DNA of 64,000 nucleotides from Prevotella sp. (GTDB lineage Bacteria > Bacteroidota > Bacteroidia > Bacteroidales > Bacteroidaceae), in the NCBI GenBank assembly GCA_017645645.1, contig JAGCOB010000026.1:50781-114780 (forward strand), in the 5' to 3' direction. This document shows, one piece after another, positions 9,804 through 20,035 of the stretch. Both the position numbers and the translations under genes were made by a program. The notes beneath the pieces are model-generated. The model did not search any database. It had not been told where the DNA came from and worked only from the letters and a program-made list of their open reading frames with translations. Each line of letters opens with the position of its first letter. The stretch's first letter is position 1.

Positions 9804-11258
9804 ATGAAACGTATATTTCTCTTTATTTCATTGTTAAATTTTTACATTGCCATGACACCTGTTATGGCACAGATTGGTGCACCCTATATCCACGACCCCT
9901 CGACCATTGCCGAGTGTGAAGGGAAGTACTATACCTTTGGTACAGGTGGCGGAGGACTCATCAGTGAGGACGGGTGGTCATGGCACAGTGGTGCTGATCG
10001 TCCAGGCGGTGGTGCGGCTCCCGATGTATTGAAGATCGGTGACCGTTACCTTTGTATTTATGGTGCCACGGGTGGTGGCCTGGGTGGCGGACATAACGGT
10101 CGTATCCTGACGATGTGGAATAAGACCCTTGACCCCAAGAGTCCCGATTTCAAATGGACGAAGGCCGTTGAGGTATGTTCTTCGGACGGTATGGAGGACC
10201 AGGATGCCATCGACCCTGGATTGTTGCTCGACCCCACGACAGGTCGGCTGTGGGCAAGTTACGGCACCTATTTTGGCACCATCCGCCTCATAGAACTGGA
10301 TCCCAAGACGGGTTTCCGCATGAAGGGCAACAAGGAAAAGGACATTGCTATCGATTGTGAAGCGACCGACCTGCTCTACCGTGACGGCTGGTATTACCTG
10401 CTGGGCACCCATGGCACTTGTTGTGACGGCGTGAACTCCACCTATAATATTGTGGTAGGTCGCTCCAAGAGCGTGGAGGGACCGTATATTGACAACGTCG
10501 GTCGTGACATGTTCCATGGTGGTGGCAGAATGGTGATTGCCGCTGGTGACCGCAAAACGGGGCCTGGACATTTCGGACGTACCGTTATCGACGACGGTGT
10601 GGAAATTATGTCATGTCATTTCGAGGCAGACTTCAACCGTAGCGGCCGTTCTGTGCTGGGTATTCTTCCGCTGGTTTGGAAGAACGGATGGCCAGTGGCA
10701 GGAGAGCAACTCAAGGAGGGAAAATATGCTATCTTTTCCGAGCGTCGCGGCTATAGCCTGGAACTGGCGGTCGATTTTATCCGCATGGAACAGGAGCGTC
10801 AGCGTTTCTGGCAGATGGATCCCAACGAGCCAGTCAAGGTTATCCCCGACCAGAAGCTGGAAGAGGTTGTCGGTACCTGGGCCAAAGACAATATTGCAGT
10901 CCGTTGTAGTGATTATATGTTCCGTCCTTGGCAACACTGGGTAATCACTCCGCATCCTGAAGCTGGCGGACGACTGACAGGTCCGCTTTATGAGATTAAG
11001 ATAGATGGTACCAACAGGGCACTGACAGCTACTGCCAGTCTGGAACTGACCACTAAGGAATACCAAGGAGAGGATGCCCAGCTCTGGTGGATTGAGCAGT
11101 TGACCGACGGTACCTACCGTATCATGCCTTTCGCCATTCCTGGACAGGAAGGTTCTAATAAGAAATATTGTCTTTACTCTGCAGGTGATAGTACACCTAC
11201 GCTTGCAGTATACGATTTCAATACAGACAACTCCAAATGGAATTTCCGTCAACAATAA
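9804..11258 (+). CDS. GH43 glycosidase with ricin/CBM13-like C-terminus
   Basis: This 484-aa protein has a signal peptide (about 23 residues, ending VMAQ). GH43 residues are visible: Asp in IHDPSTIAE, the second Asp in DAIDPGLLLDPTTG, and the acid in DCEATDLLYRDGWYYLL. The Gly-rich GTGGGGLISEDGWSWH and GATGGGLGGGHNGRI stretches recall the endo-arabinanase-like branch. The last ~120 residues (LYEIKIDGTNRALTA, AQLWWIEQLTDGTYRIM) look like a ricin-type/CBM13 beta-trefoil fragment. Probably removes arabinose from, or cuts, arabinan or arabinoxylan side chains; specificity uncertain. Operon gene 3. Confidence 0.82.
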   Translation: MKRIFLFISLLNFYIAMTPVMAQIGAPYIHDPSTIAECEGKYYTFGTGGGGLISEDGWSWHSGADRPGGGAAPDVLKIGDRYLCIYGATGGGLGGGHNGRILTMWNKTLDPKSPDFKWTKAVEVCSSDGMEDQDAIDPGLLLDPTTGRLWASYGTYFGTIRLIELDPKTGFRMKGNKEKDIAIDCEATDLLYRDGWYYLLGTHGTCCDGVNSTYNIVVGRSKSVEGPYIDNVGRDMFHGGGRMVIAAGDRKTGPGHFGRTVIDDGVEIMSCHFEADFNRSGRSVLGILPLVWKNGWPVAGEQLKEGKYAIFSERRGYSLELAVDFIRMEQERQRFWQMDPNEPVKVIPDQKLEEVVGTWAKDNIAVRCSDYMFRPWQHWVITPHPEAGGRLTGPLYEIKIDGTNRALTATASLELTTKEYQGEDAQLWWIEQLTDGTYRIMPFAIPGQEGSNKKYCLYSAGDSTPTLAVYDFNTDNSKWNFRQQ

Positions 11259-11289
11259 CTTTTAATATAAACTAAAACCATCACAGGCT

Positions 11290-13653
11290 ATGAAGAAAGG
11301 AATATTTTATGTATCATGCCTTGCCTGTCTTCTGGCAGGATGTAATACTTCTACAGACATGGAACAACAGATTAATAATCTTTATGACAGAATGTCACAA
11401 GAGGAGCAGATTGCACAGTTGAGGTGTATGTATATGGATGAGCTCTTCGACGAACAGGGAAGATTAGACACCACCAAATGTATTCAACTGATACCCAATG
11501 GTATCGGGCATTTCGCACAGTTCGCTTTACAAAAACCGACGGAGCCCAATGTCCTTCGCGACCGTGTGGCTGCCGTACAGGACTGGTTGATGAATCACAC
11601 CCCGAACGGAATTCCCGCCCTCTTCCACGAGGAGGTGCTGTCAGGTATTGATACACAGGGTGCCACCATCTATCCCCAACAAATTGGACAGGCTTGTTCG
11701 TTCAATCCTGAGCTGGCAGAGGTGAAGACCCGTCAAATCAGTACCACTATGCGTAAGATGGGTGGTATCCTTTCTTTGTCGCCCATGGTGGATGTCTGTC
11801 GTACACCTAGTTTCAACCGCTTGGAGGAATCCTATGGAGAGGATGGCTACTTATCGGCAGTGATGGGTACCGCCTTCGTCAAGGGATTGCAACAGGGTGA
11901 CCTCAGGAAAGGAGTGGGAACCTGCTCGAAGCACTACCTCGGCTATGGCGGAGGCGGTGATGCGGAAGAGAAAGAACTGATGGAGGAAATCCTGCTGCCT
12001 CATGAGACGATGATCCGTCTGACAGGCAGTAAGGCGGTCATGCCCGGCTATCATGCCGTACATGGCACGAACTGTGTCGCCAATAGCGAGATATTGCAGG
12101 ATATCCTGCGCGGTTATGTCGGTTTTGACGGCATGGTAGTCAGCGACTATACCGCCATTGACCAGATACCCGACCAGAAGGATGCTGTGAGCAAAGCGGC
12201 TGCCGCCATCAATGCGGGTAATGATGTGGACTTCCCCTTTGGAGCGAACTATCAGTATCTGCAACAAGCCATTGAAAAAGGACTGGTGAAGCCGGAAGTT
12301 CTGGAGCGTGCTGTGAAGAACGTGCTCCGCTATAAGTTCCGTGCTGGTCTCTTCGACAAGAATCCGTATCTGTACAGTACCGAGAAGATTGTTCTGGACA
12401 CACAGGAAGAGCGTCAGACAGCGTATGAGATGGCGACCCAGTCAGTAGTGCTATTGGAAAACAAAGGCATCTTACCCATCTCGGCAAATAACCAACAGCC
12501 AAATGCCAAAACCTTAAATATCCTCCTCACAGGTCCTAATGCCAATACCATGTGGGCGATGTGTGGTGACTATTCTTTCCCTGCTATGTCGTATTTCTGG
12601 AAGAGAATAGAAAAGGATCTGGACCATCCGCATATTATTACCTTGTTAGAGGGTATGACGGCACACAAACCCGCAGGAGTGAACCTTTTGTATTCCCGTG
12701 GATGTGATTGGACGGAGGAGATAGAGACGAAGTACGGGGAAGGTGGTGATGAGCGTGCTTGGGAATATGAACTCCTTCACCGTAAGGTGGATGCTGGTGA
12801 GAAGGCAGACAAGGCGGAGGCACTGAATATGGCGAAACAGGCTGATGTTATTGTTGCTGCCGTCGGTGAGAACGTGATGCTCTGCGGTGAGAATCGTGAT
12901 CATCAGGGACTCCGTCTGCCTGGCAAACAGGAACAGTATGTGGAGGAACTGATCAAGACGGGCAAACCGGTCGTGTTGGTAATTTTCGGTGGTCGTGCCC
13001 AGGTGATCTCTGACCTAGCCGACCGTTGCGCCGCTGTCATCCAGGCATGGTATCCTGGCGAGGAGGGTGGAAATGCTGTTGCTGATATTCTGTACGGCAA
13101 TGTCTCTCCGTCAGCCAAACTCTCCGTCAGTTATCCGAATGCGGAGATTTACGAGCCTGTCTGCTATAACTATTCCGTAGAAAAAAATCCACGTATCCAA
13201 TGGCCCTTCGGTTATGGTCTCACCTATACCACCTTCGAATATAAGAACCTGCAGGTGAACAGCAAGGCACAGACAAAGGATGAGTCAGTGGAACTGACCT
13301 TCCAGGTGAAGAACACAGGAAAGGTGGCTGCCGATGAGATCGTACAGATTTATCTCTCTCCCACAAAACCAGACCAGCATATCCGTCCCATCCAACTGCA
13401 AGGTTTTGCCCGTGTATCACTGGAGCCGGGACAGACCAAGACAGTTAGCACCCGTCTCTATGTAGAGCAGATGGGGTTCTATAGTCATCAGGGCAATGTT
13501 CGCCAATGGAACATAGAACCGGGCACGTTTATTATTAAGGTGGGATCATCTTCTGCGGATATCCGACTCCAGCAAGAAGTCGTGCTGGAAGGCAAGGCGG
13601 TCAGTAAACCGCTCCGTGACTACTATTTCTCAGAAACCATCGTATCAAAATGA
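11290..13653 (+). CDS. GH3 beta-xylosidase/beta-glucosidase, lipoprotein
   Basis: This 787-aa protein starts with a lipoprotein signal (CLLAGC, Cys19). It has the two-domain GH3 layout: an N-terminal TIM barrel with LSLSPMVDVCRTP and the nucleophile in GMVVSDYTAID (Asp286), then the alpha/beta sandwich (VLLENKGILPI, RPVVLVIFGGRAQ-like strand, AWYPGEEGG), and a C-terminal FnIII-like domain (LTFQVKNTGKVAADEIVQIYL). The GNDVDF segment and the arabinoxylan neighbours favour beta-xylosidase. Lipidation suggests a periplasmic or outer-membrane-tethered enzyme trimming xylo-oligosaccharides. A short heptad-repeat insert (12487-12512) encodes NNQQPNAKT. Operon gene 4. Confidence 0.92.
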   Translation: MKKGIFYVSCLACLLAGCNTSTDMEQQINNLYDRMSQEEQIAQLRCMYMDELFDEQGRLDTTKCIQLIPNGIGHFAQFALQKPTEPNVLRDRVAAVQDWLMNHTPNGIPALFHEEVLSGIDTQGATIYPQQIGQACSFNPELAEVKTRQISTTMRKMGGILSLSPMVDVCRTPSFNRLEESYGEDGYLSAVMGTAFVKGLQQGDLRKGVGTCSKHYLGYGGGGDAEEKELMEEILLPHETMIRLTGSKAVMPGYHAVHGTNCVANSEILQDILRGYVGFDGMVVSDYTAIDQIPDQKDAVSKAAAAINAGNDVDFPFGANYQYLQQAIEKGLVKPEVLERAVKNVLRYKFRAGLFDKNPYLYSTEKIVLDTQEERQTAYEMATQSVVLLENKGILPISANNQQPNAKTLNILLTGPNANTMWAMCGDYSFPAMSYFWKRIEKDLDHPHIITLLEGMTAHKPAGVNLLYSRGCDWTEEIETKYGEGGDERAWEYELLHRKVDAGEKADKAEALNMAKQADVIVAAVGENVMLCGENRDHQGLRLPGKQEQYVEELIKTGKPVVLVIFGGRAQVISDLADRCAAVIQAWYPGEEGGNAVADILYGNVSPSAKLSVSYPNAEIYEPVCYNYSVEKNPRIQWPFGYGLTYTTFEYKNLQVNSKAQTKDESVELTFQVKNTGKVAADEIVQIYLSPTKPDQHIRPIQLQGFARVSLEPGQTKTVSTRLYVEQMGFYSHQGNVRQWNIEPGTFIIKVGSSSADIRLQQEVVLEGKAVSKPLRDYYFSETIVSK

Positions 13654-13660
13654 AAAGAAT

Positions 13661-15454
13661 ATGAAAAACATTTTATTATTAGTGATGATATTGTGTGGCC
13701 TGACCGCACAAGCGCAACCTGCCGGAGGTTTTGGTGGATTTCAAATGCCAGAAGTTAAACTGGAGACATCACAACAATGGAAAGATATTAACTATGCTGA
13801 TGACGGACAGGCTTATCATACCTGCGACATCTACCTGCCTAAACAGGAGAAAGACAGCTATCCCGTCGTAATTCATATCTACGGTAGTGCTTGGTTCAAC
13901 AACAATGGGAAAGGGGTTGCTGATTTAGGGACTATCGTCAAGACACTATTGGAAGCAGGTTATGCGGTAGTGTGCCCTAATCACCGTTCCAGCATCGATG
14001 CCCAGTGGCCTGCCCAGATTCAGGATATTCGTGCCGTGGTACGTTTTGTACGAGGAGAAGCAAAAAAATACAAGTTTGATCCGTCATTCATCGCAACCAG
14101 CGGTTTCTCTTCTGGCGGTCACCTTGCTGCCATTACAGCCACAACCAGTGGTATGAAAATCGCTACCGTCGGTACGATCACCCTCGATCTTGAGGGTACT
14201 ATCGGAAAATATACCGACCAGTCCAGTTGTGTGAATGCTGCCAGTGTCTGGTCCGGTCCCGTTGACCTGACGGCGATGGACTGTGGTGAGCACATGACCA
14301 TGGGTGAGAACAGCCCGGAAGATGTGCTGTTGAAGTCAAAACTCGACAAAGAGCCTGACAAGTATCGCAGTCTCAGTGCCGTCGAGTATATTGACCCGAA
14401 GGATCCTCCCATCATCATCTTCCATGGCGAGAAGGATAATGTAGTACCCTGTTGTCAGGGTAAGAAGTTCTATGAATTGTTGAAGGCTTCCGGTGTCACG
14501 ACAGAGGTCACCTTTGTTCCCGAGGGCGGTCATGGCATGGGTATGTACAGTGAGGAGAACCTGCAGAAGATGGTACGTTTCCTCAACAAAGCCAGAAACC
14601 AAAATCTGCCGGCCAGAAGCCGTGTCGTTGAGAATGGTGGTACGGGAATCTATAAGGTCATTATGAAAGAAGAGCCGTCGCTCAGTCGGGAACATACCAT
14701 TTTCGTACCTCAGGACCTCTCCAAGTTCGATCAAAAGCATCCGTTGCCCGTACTGGTCTGGGGTAACGGCGCCTGTGCCAACTCCCCCTGGGAACACATG
14801 AACTTTCTCAACGAGATTGCGTCTCACGGCTATATCGTACTCGCTACTGGTGAGATTCCTATGGTAGATGAGTGGTATAAAGGTCCGATGTCACGGGCAG
14901 AACAACAGATAGAGAGTTTGGACTGGATATTCGCCCAGAATGCCGATTCTGCCTCACCGTATTATCAGAAGATAGACACCAAGAACGTCTGTGTCGCAGG
15001 TATGTCATGCGGTGGTTTGCAGACCCTCTTTAACTGTGCCGACCCGCGTATCACCGCCCTTATGATTTGCAACAGCGGACTCTTCAAACAGTCGAATGCC
15101 GCCCAAGCTGTCGGTGGTATGCCCATGCCTCCGAAGGAGAAGCTGAAGGATATCCACTGTCCGATTATCTATATCTTAGGTGGTAAGACCGATATTGCCT
15201 ACGAGAATGGCATGGACGACTTCCATCTCATCCAGCACGTACCTTCCTGTGCTGCAAATTTCCCCGTTGGTCATGGTGGAACTTACCGTGATGCTCATGG
15301 TGGTGAGTTCACGGTTCCTGCTCTGGCATGGCTTAATTGGCAACTGAAAGGCGACCGGAAGGCTGCCAAAATGTTTATCGGCAGGAAACCCGAGCTTCTC
15401 CAGCGTAAAGACTGGACACTGGAGACCAATTCACTTTTCGACAAACTAAAATAA
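13661..15454 (+). CDS. Double alpha/beta-hydrolase esterase (two tandem hydrolase domains)
   Basis: This 597-aa protein has a signal peptide (LLLVMILCGLTAQAQ). The start was chosen at ATG 13661, 7 nt after the GH3 stop, because it begins a clean signal peptide; an upstream in-frame start at 13616 would lie inside the GH3 gene. Residues ~40-310 are a BD-FAE-like esterase: YPVVIHIYGSAWFNN oxyanion region, nucleophile GFSSGGH, acid/His in IIIFHGEKDNVVP and GGHGMGMY. Residues ~335-597 are a second alpha/beta hydrolase: PVLVWGNGACANSP, elbow AGMSCGG, late His in PVGHGGTY. Probably removes acyl groups from xylan decorations; the two domains may act on different esters. Operon gene 5. Confidence 0.82.
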   Translation: MKNILLLVMILCGLTAQAQPAGGFGGFQMPEVKLETSQQWKDINYADDGQAYHTCDIYLPKQEKDSYPVVIHIYGSAWFNNNGKGVADLGTIVKTLLEAGYAVVCPNHRSSIDAQWPAQIQDIRAVVRFVRGEAKKYKFDPSFIATSGFSSGGHLAAITATTSGMKIATVGTITLDLEGTIGKYTDQSSCVNAASVWSGPVDLTAMDCGEHMTMGENSPEDVLLKSKLDKEPDKYRSLSAVEYIDPKDPPIIIFHGEKDNVVPCCQGKKFYELLKASGVTTEVTFVPEGGHGMGMYSEENLQKMVRFLNKARNQNLPARSRVVENGGTGIYKVIMKEEPSLSREHTIFVPQDLSKFDQKHPLPVLVWGNGACANSPWEHMNFLNEIASHGYIVLATGEIPMVDEWYKGPMSRAEQQIESLDWIFAQNADSASPYYQKIDTKNVCVAGMSCGGLQTLFNCADPRITALMICNSGLFKQSNAAQAVGGMPMPPKEKLKDIHCPIIYILGGKTDIAYENGMDDFHLIQHVPSCAANFPVGHGGTYRDAHGGEFTVPALAWLNWQLKGDRKAAKMFIGRKPELLQRKDWTLETNSLFDKLK

Positions 15455-15465
15455 ACGAAAAGAGG

Positions 15466-17241
15466 ATGAGGAAACTGCTGGTCATACTCATTTTATGCTT
15501 ACTTGGATCATGGACTGTCATGGCTCAAGAAGGCATGTCACCCAATGGCAGGCTGTCGGTAAAGGTGATAGGGCAGTGCTTAGCTATCTATTACGAGCAA
15601 CAGCCAGTATTGGAAGTATGGACACCGACAGACAAGGGACTGCAGTTTATCAGGAAAATAACTGCCGATTACCAGATGCTGACAGGAAAACGACTGCATT
15701 GCCAAAATGAGGCAAATGAATATCGGATTGATAAGGCGATTTTGCGTATATATAATGACGGTATTGCCTTGCGTGATGCAGATGTTTCCTATCGCATTCC
15801 CGAGGGTACCCGTCGCTGGATGCAGCAGTGGTGTGACTCCTATGAGGGTTTTTTCCCGCTTGATACCACTTATAAGGTGACTCCCATTCCGTCTTATAGC
15901 GGTATCTCAAAATCCAACGAGGGATGGAACAACCGTTGGGGATATCCGGCTCTTATAGAACCACAGGAAGGAGTGTTTGCTCTAATTACCGAAGCCAATA
16001 TCGAAAAGGGACAAAGTGCCTCCTGCCTGTATAATGAGGGAGAACGTTTTCGTGTCACACCAGACGAAACTCTAAACTCTCAACTCTCAACTTTAAACTT
16101 TAAGCAGTCCCCCTGGCGTGTCGCCATCATCGGCACCTTGAAAGATGTGGTGGAGTCAACCTTAGTGACAGATGTCAGTGACCCTTGTCGGATTGCCGAT
16201 ACCAGTTGGATTCATCCCGGTGTAGTGTCTTGGATTTATTGGGCATACAATCACGGTTCCAACGACTACAACATCATCAAGAAATATGTGGATATGGCAG
16301 TCATACTTCATTTGCCTTATGTTTTGATTGATGCTGAATGGGATGAGATGAAGGCTCCTTATACCATCGAGGATGCTGTCAACTACGCCAAGTCTAAGGG
16401 TGTCAAGCCACTGATCTGGTACAACTCCAGTGTTGGCTGGGTAGATGGAGCCCCCACCCCGAAATTCCGTCTGAACAAACCAGAAGACCGTGAGAAGGAA
16501 TTTGCCTGGTGTGAGCAAATTGGTGTGGCTGGCGTGAAGATAGACTTCTTCTCTGGCGACAATCAGAAGAACATGGATTACTGTATTGATCTTCTCGAGA
16601 GTGCTGCCCGTCATCACTTGTTGGTCAATTTCCATGGAGCCACGATTCCACGTGGCTGGCAACGTACCTATCCCAACCTTCTGTCAACAGAAGGAGTCTA
16701 TGGTGCCGAATGGTATAATAACGTTCCGACATTTACTGACAAGGCAGCATGCCATAATGCCACGCTGCCCTTTACCCGTAATGTGATAGGTCCGATGGAC
16801 TATACCCCTTGTACGTTCAGCGATTCTCAGCATCCGCATATCACGACAAATGCCCATGAGTTAGCACTCACCATTCTTTTTGAGTCAGGATTGCAGCATC
16901 TTGCCGACAAGCCGGAGAGTTATCTTTCCCAACCTGCTCAAGTACAGCAGTTCCTGTCAAATCTCCCAAGTGTATGGGATGAGACCCGATTGATTGACGG
17001 CTATCCGGGTCGTTTTGTTATTATGGCACGACGTAGTGGGACTCGCTGGTATGTGGCAGGAATCAACGGATTAGACACACCTCAGGACCTAAGTATTCCC
17101 ATTGATTTCATGGATAAAATACAAAATATTTTCGTTTTTGAGGATAGTGAGAGCTCGTCTTGGGAAATCCAAACAAGGAAGATGGTTCCCCAAGAGATTC
17201 GTCTCCAACCTCGTGGTGGCTTTGTATGGGTCATAGAATAA
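15466..17241 (+). CDS. GH97 family alpha-glycosidase
   Basis: This 591-aa protein has a signal peptide ending near WTVMAQ. It shows the GH97 layout: an N-terminal beta-supersandwich beginning MSPNGRLSVKV, a TIM barrel (VLIDAEWD, KPLIWYNSSVGW, GVAGVKIDFFSGDNQ, LLVNFHGATIPRGWQRTYPN) and a C-terminal beta domain. The Asp in GVKIDFF matches the nucleophile of the retaining, alpha-galactosidase-type branch, unlike the inverting SusB-type alpha-glucosidases; this is inferred from motif memory. A 7-nt-repeat insert (16069-16104) encodes TLNSQLSTLNFK in the N-terminal domain. In this operon it probably removes alpha-galactose or a related alpha-linked cap from xylan side chains. Operon gene 6. Confidence 0.88.
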   Translation: MRKLLVILILCLLGSWTVMAQEGMSPNGRLSVKVIGQCLAIYYEQQPVLEVWTPTDKGLQFIRKITADYQMLTGKRLHCQNEANEYRIDKAILRIYNDGIALRDADVSYRIPEGTRRWMQQWCDSYEGFFPLDTTYKVTPIPSYSGISKSNEGWNNRWGYPALIEPQEGVFALITEANIEKGQSASCLYNEGERFRVTPDETLNSQLSTLNFKQSPWRVAIIGTLKDVVESTLVTDVSDPCRIADTSWIHPGVVSWIYWAYNHGSNDYNIIKKYVDMAVILHLPYVLIDAEWDEMKAPYTIEDAVNYAKSKGVKPLIWYNSSVGWVDGAPTPKFRLNKPEDREKEFAWCEQIGVAGVKIDFFSGDNQKNMDYCIDLLESAARHHLLVNFHGATIPRGWQRTYPNLLSTEGVYGAEWYNNVPTFTDKAACHNATLPFTRNVIGPMDYTPCTFSDSQHPHITTNAHELALTILFESGLQHLADKPESYLSQPAQVQQFLSNLPSVWDETRLIDGYPGRFVIMARRSGTRWYVAGINGLDTPQDLSIPIDFMDKIQNIFVFEDSESSSWEIQTRKMVPQEIRLQPRGGFVWVIE

Positions 17242-17257
17242 TCAGAAACTTAAATAT

Positions 17258-20011
17258 ATGAAGACAACAAAACTAACAACACTCTTGTGCTTGCTTGGAT
17301 TCACCTCCCTGCAGGCACAGAATCCTTTTGTCCAGACATGGTGCACTTCTGATCCTGCTCCGATGGTACATGACGGAACGATGTATGTCTATACAGGGCA
17401 TGATGAGGACGGAGCCGATTTCTTCTGGATGCAGGAATGGCGTGTATACTCCACACAGGACATGGTCAACTGGACGGATCATGGCTCCCCCCTTGCCTTG
17501 GAGAGTTTCTCATGGGCTGACGACCGTGCCTGGGCCTCACAGACCGTAGAGCGCAATGGTAAGTTCTATTGGTATATCTGTGCTCACTCCAAACTGTCTG
17601 GAGGTATGGCGATTGGTGTTGCCGTAGGTGATACACCCATAGGACCTTTCAAGGATGCCTTAGGAAAACCGCTCTTTGAGAATGGCAGTTGGGACCATAT
17701 AGACCCCACCGTTTTCATCGATGATGACGGACAGGCGTGGTTGATGTGGGGTAATCCCCAGTGCTACTACCTGAAGTTGAACGAGGACATGATATCCTAT
17801 AGTGGTGAATTAGGACTGCTGGACATGACAGAGGAAGCCTTTGGTGCCCCTGTGATGAGCAAGCGTGAGAAAGACAAGAAATACAAGGACTCGTATGTAG
17901 AAGGTCCTTGGCTCACCAAGCGTAATGGCACCTATCAGTTGTTGTATGCTGCAGGTGGTGTTCCTGAACATATCTCATACAGTACAGCTCCATCGCCCAC
18001 GGGTCCTTGGAAATATGCTGGAGAGATCATGCCGCTCTGCGACACGAAGTCATTCACCAACCACTGCGGTGTGGCAGACTACAAAGGACATAGTTATTTC
18101 TTCTACCATACAGGAAAACTGCCTAATGGAGGCGGTTTCGGACGTAGTGTGGCTGTCGAGGAGTTCAAGTATAATGCCGATGGCTCCTTCCCCACCATCA
18201 TGCCGACGGATGAGGGTGTGAAGCCTTTGGAGAAATTCGACCCCTATCGTAAGGTGGAGGCAGAAACGATGGCTTTCTCAAAGGGTGTCAAGACAGAACA
18301 AAATGACGAGGTGGGTGTCTATGTGACCGATATCCATAATGGTGACTATATCAAACTGCAGAACGTCCATTTCTGCTATAAGATGCCTCGTACCTTCACG
18401 GCACGCGTTGCTAGTGGCTTGCGTGGTGGACAGATAGAGATACGCCTCGACAGCGTTGCAGGAAAACTCCTCGGAACACTGGATGTTCCTGGTACAGGCG
18501 GTTGGGAGAAGTGGCAGACGCTGACAGCCGATCTGAATGCCTTCGACAGTTATCCTGAACTCCTGCATACCCGCGACCTTTATCTGGTATTCAAGGGACG
18601 GAAAGGTCCGAAACTCTTTAACTTCGACTGGTGGGAGATACGGGGACTGGAACAGGTAAACATGCCGCTGTTCCAGACCAAATATACCGCAGACCCCTCA
18701 CCTCTCGTAGTGGGCGACACATTGTTCCTATATACCTCTCACGATGCTTCACCAGAAGACATTCCTGATGAAAACGAGAAAGGCTCGGCAGGATTCTTTA
18801 TGTACGACTGGCTGTTATGGTCTACCACCGATATGGTGAACTGGACAGAACATGGGGCAGTGGCTTCGCTCAAGGACTTCCCTTGGCGCAGTCGTGAGAA
18901 TGGTGCCTGGGCTATCCAGACCGTTGAGCGTAATGGAAAGTATTACCTCTATGCCCCGTTGCACGGACATGGTATCGGTGTGTTGGTAGCGGATTCACCT
19001 TATGGTCCCTTCAAGGATCCTCTGGGTAAACCGTTGGTATGGGACCAGAGCAACTGGTTCGATATCGATCCTTCTGTCTATACCGATGATGACGGTCAAG
19101 CCTATATGTACTGGGGCAATCCTCATACTTTCTGGGCAAAACTGGGCAGCGATATGATATCTCTTACCAGTGGGGTCACCAAGTTGCCACATATCCCCAA
19201 CTATCAAGAAGGTCCTTGGTTCTATAAGAGGCCAATAGCCAATAGCCAACAGCCAACAGCCAGCAAATATTATTTAGCTTTCGCATCGACTTGTTGTCCA
19301 GAAGCATTAGGTTATGCCATGAGTGATTCACCAACAGGTCCTTGGGAGTGGAAGGGTTACATCATGAAACCTACGCAGCGCGACAGAGGTAATCATCCTG
19401 GTATCTGTGATTATAAAGGACACTCGTATGTCTTCGGACAGAGTTACGACCTGATGCACCTCGACACATATGTCCATCATGAGCGTCGCAGCGTATCTGC
19501 CACAGAGATTACCTACAATGCAGACGGCACCATTCAGGAAGTACCCTATTGGATGGATCAGGAGCCTATGAAACAGTTACACTGGCTCAATCCCTACAGC
19601 AGAGTAGAGGCTGAGACGATGGCTTGGGGCTATGGTCTGAAGAGTGCCAAGATGGGTATTCCCAATACAGGTGTCGTTGCTGACATGCCGACATCTACAG
19701 GCAGGAAGAATATGTATATCTACGATATCAACGATGGAGAGTATATCCGTCTGCGTGGTGTGGATTTCGGAAAGGGTGCGAAGAGTTTCGCAATGATGGC
19801 GGCTGCTACGGGCAGTTGTACCATCACCCTGCGCCTGAATGGTATCCACGGACCTGTCATCGGTACTGTCACTATCGGCAAGACAGGCAGTGTAGATAAA
19901 TACAAGTCGTTCAACACTAAAGTAAAGGATGCCACAGGTGTCCACGACCTCTATCTCTGTTTCAGTGATGCCAGTGGCGACGTGCATCTTGACTGGTGGC
20001 AATTCAAATAA
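17258..20011 (+). CDS. Tandem GH43-CBM6-GH43-CBM6 enzyme
   Basis: This 917-aa secreted protein has a signal peptide ending near LQAQ. Two full GH43 propellers each have all three acids: domain 1 (~25-325) with TSDPAPMVHDG, HIDPTVFIDDDGQAW and YVEGPWLTKRNG; domain 2 (~470-765) with TADPSPLVVGD, DIDPSVYTDDDGQAY and YQEGPWFYKR. Each is followed by a CBM6-like module starting RKVEAETMAFS (~333) and SRVEAETMAWG (~785). The halves clearly arose by duplication. Likely arabinofuranosidase/xylosidase pair acting on arabinoxylan. A heptad-repeat insert (19231-19265) adds PIANSQQPTAS right after the acid of domain 2. Operon gene 7. Confidence 0.9.
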   Translation: MKTTKLTTLLCLLGFTSLQAQNPFVQTWCTSDPAPMVHDGTMYVYTGHDEDGADFFWMQEWRVYSTQDMVNWTDHGSPLALESFSWADDRAWASQTVERNGKFYWYICAHSKLSGGMAIGVAVGDTPIGPFKDALGKPLFENGSWDHIDPTVFIDDDGQAWLMWGNPQCYYLKLNEDMISYSGELGLLDMTEEAFGAPVMSKREKDKKYKDSYVEGPWLTKRNGTYQLLYAAGGVPEHISYSTAPSPTGPWKYAGEIMPLCDTKSFTNHCGVADYKGHSYFFYHTGKLPNGGGFGRSVAVEEFKYNADGSFPTIMPTDEGVKPLEKFDPYRKVEAETMAFSKGVKTEQNDEVGVYVTDIHNGDYIKLQNVHFCYKMPRTFTARVASGLRGGQIEIRLDSVAGKLLGTLDVPGTGGWEKWQTLTADLNAFDSYPELLHTRDLYLVFKGRKGPKLFNFDWWEIRGLEQVNMPLFQTKYTADPSPLVVGDTLFLYTSHDASPEDIPDENEKGSAGFFMYDWLLWSTTDMVNWTEHGAVASLKDFPWRSRENGAWAIQTVERNGKYYLYAPLHGHGIGVLVADSPYGPFKDPLGKPLVWDQSNWFDIDPSVYTDDDGQAYMYWGNPHTFWAKLGSDMISLTSGVTKLPHIPNYQEGPWFYKRPIANSQQPTASKYYLAFASTCCPEALGYAMSDSPTGPWEWKGYIMKPTQRDRGNHPGICDYKGHSYVFGQSYDLMHLDTYVHHERRSVSATEITYNADGTIQEVPYWMDQEPMKQLHWLNPYSRVEAETMAWGYGLKSAKMGIPNTGVVADMPTSTGRKNMYIYDINDGEYIRLRGVDFGKGAKSFAMMAAATGSCTITLRLNGIHGPVIGTVTIGKTGSVDKYKSFNTKVKDATGVHDLYLCFSDASGDVHLDWWQFK

Positions 20012-20035
20012 ATACAAATACACATTATTGATAAT

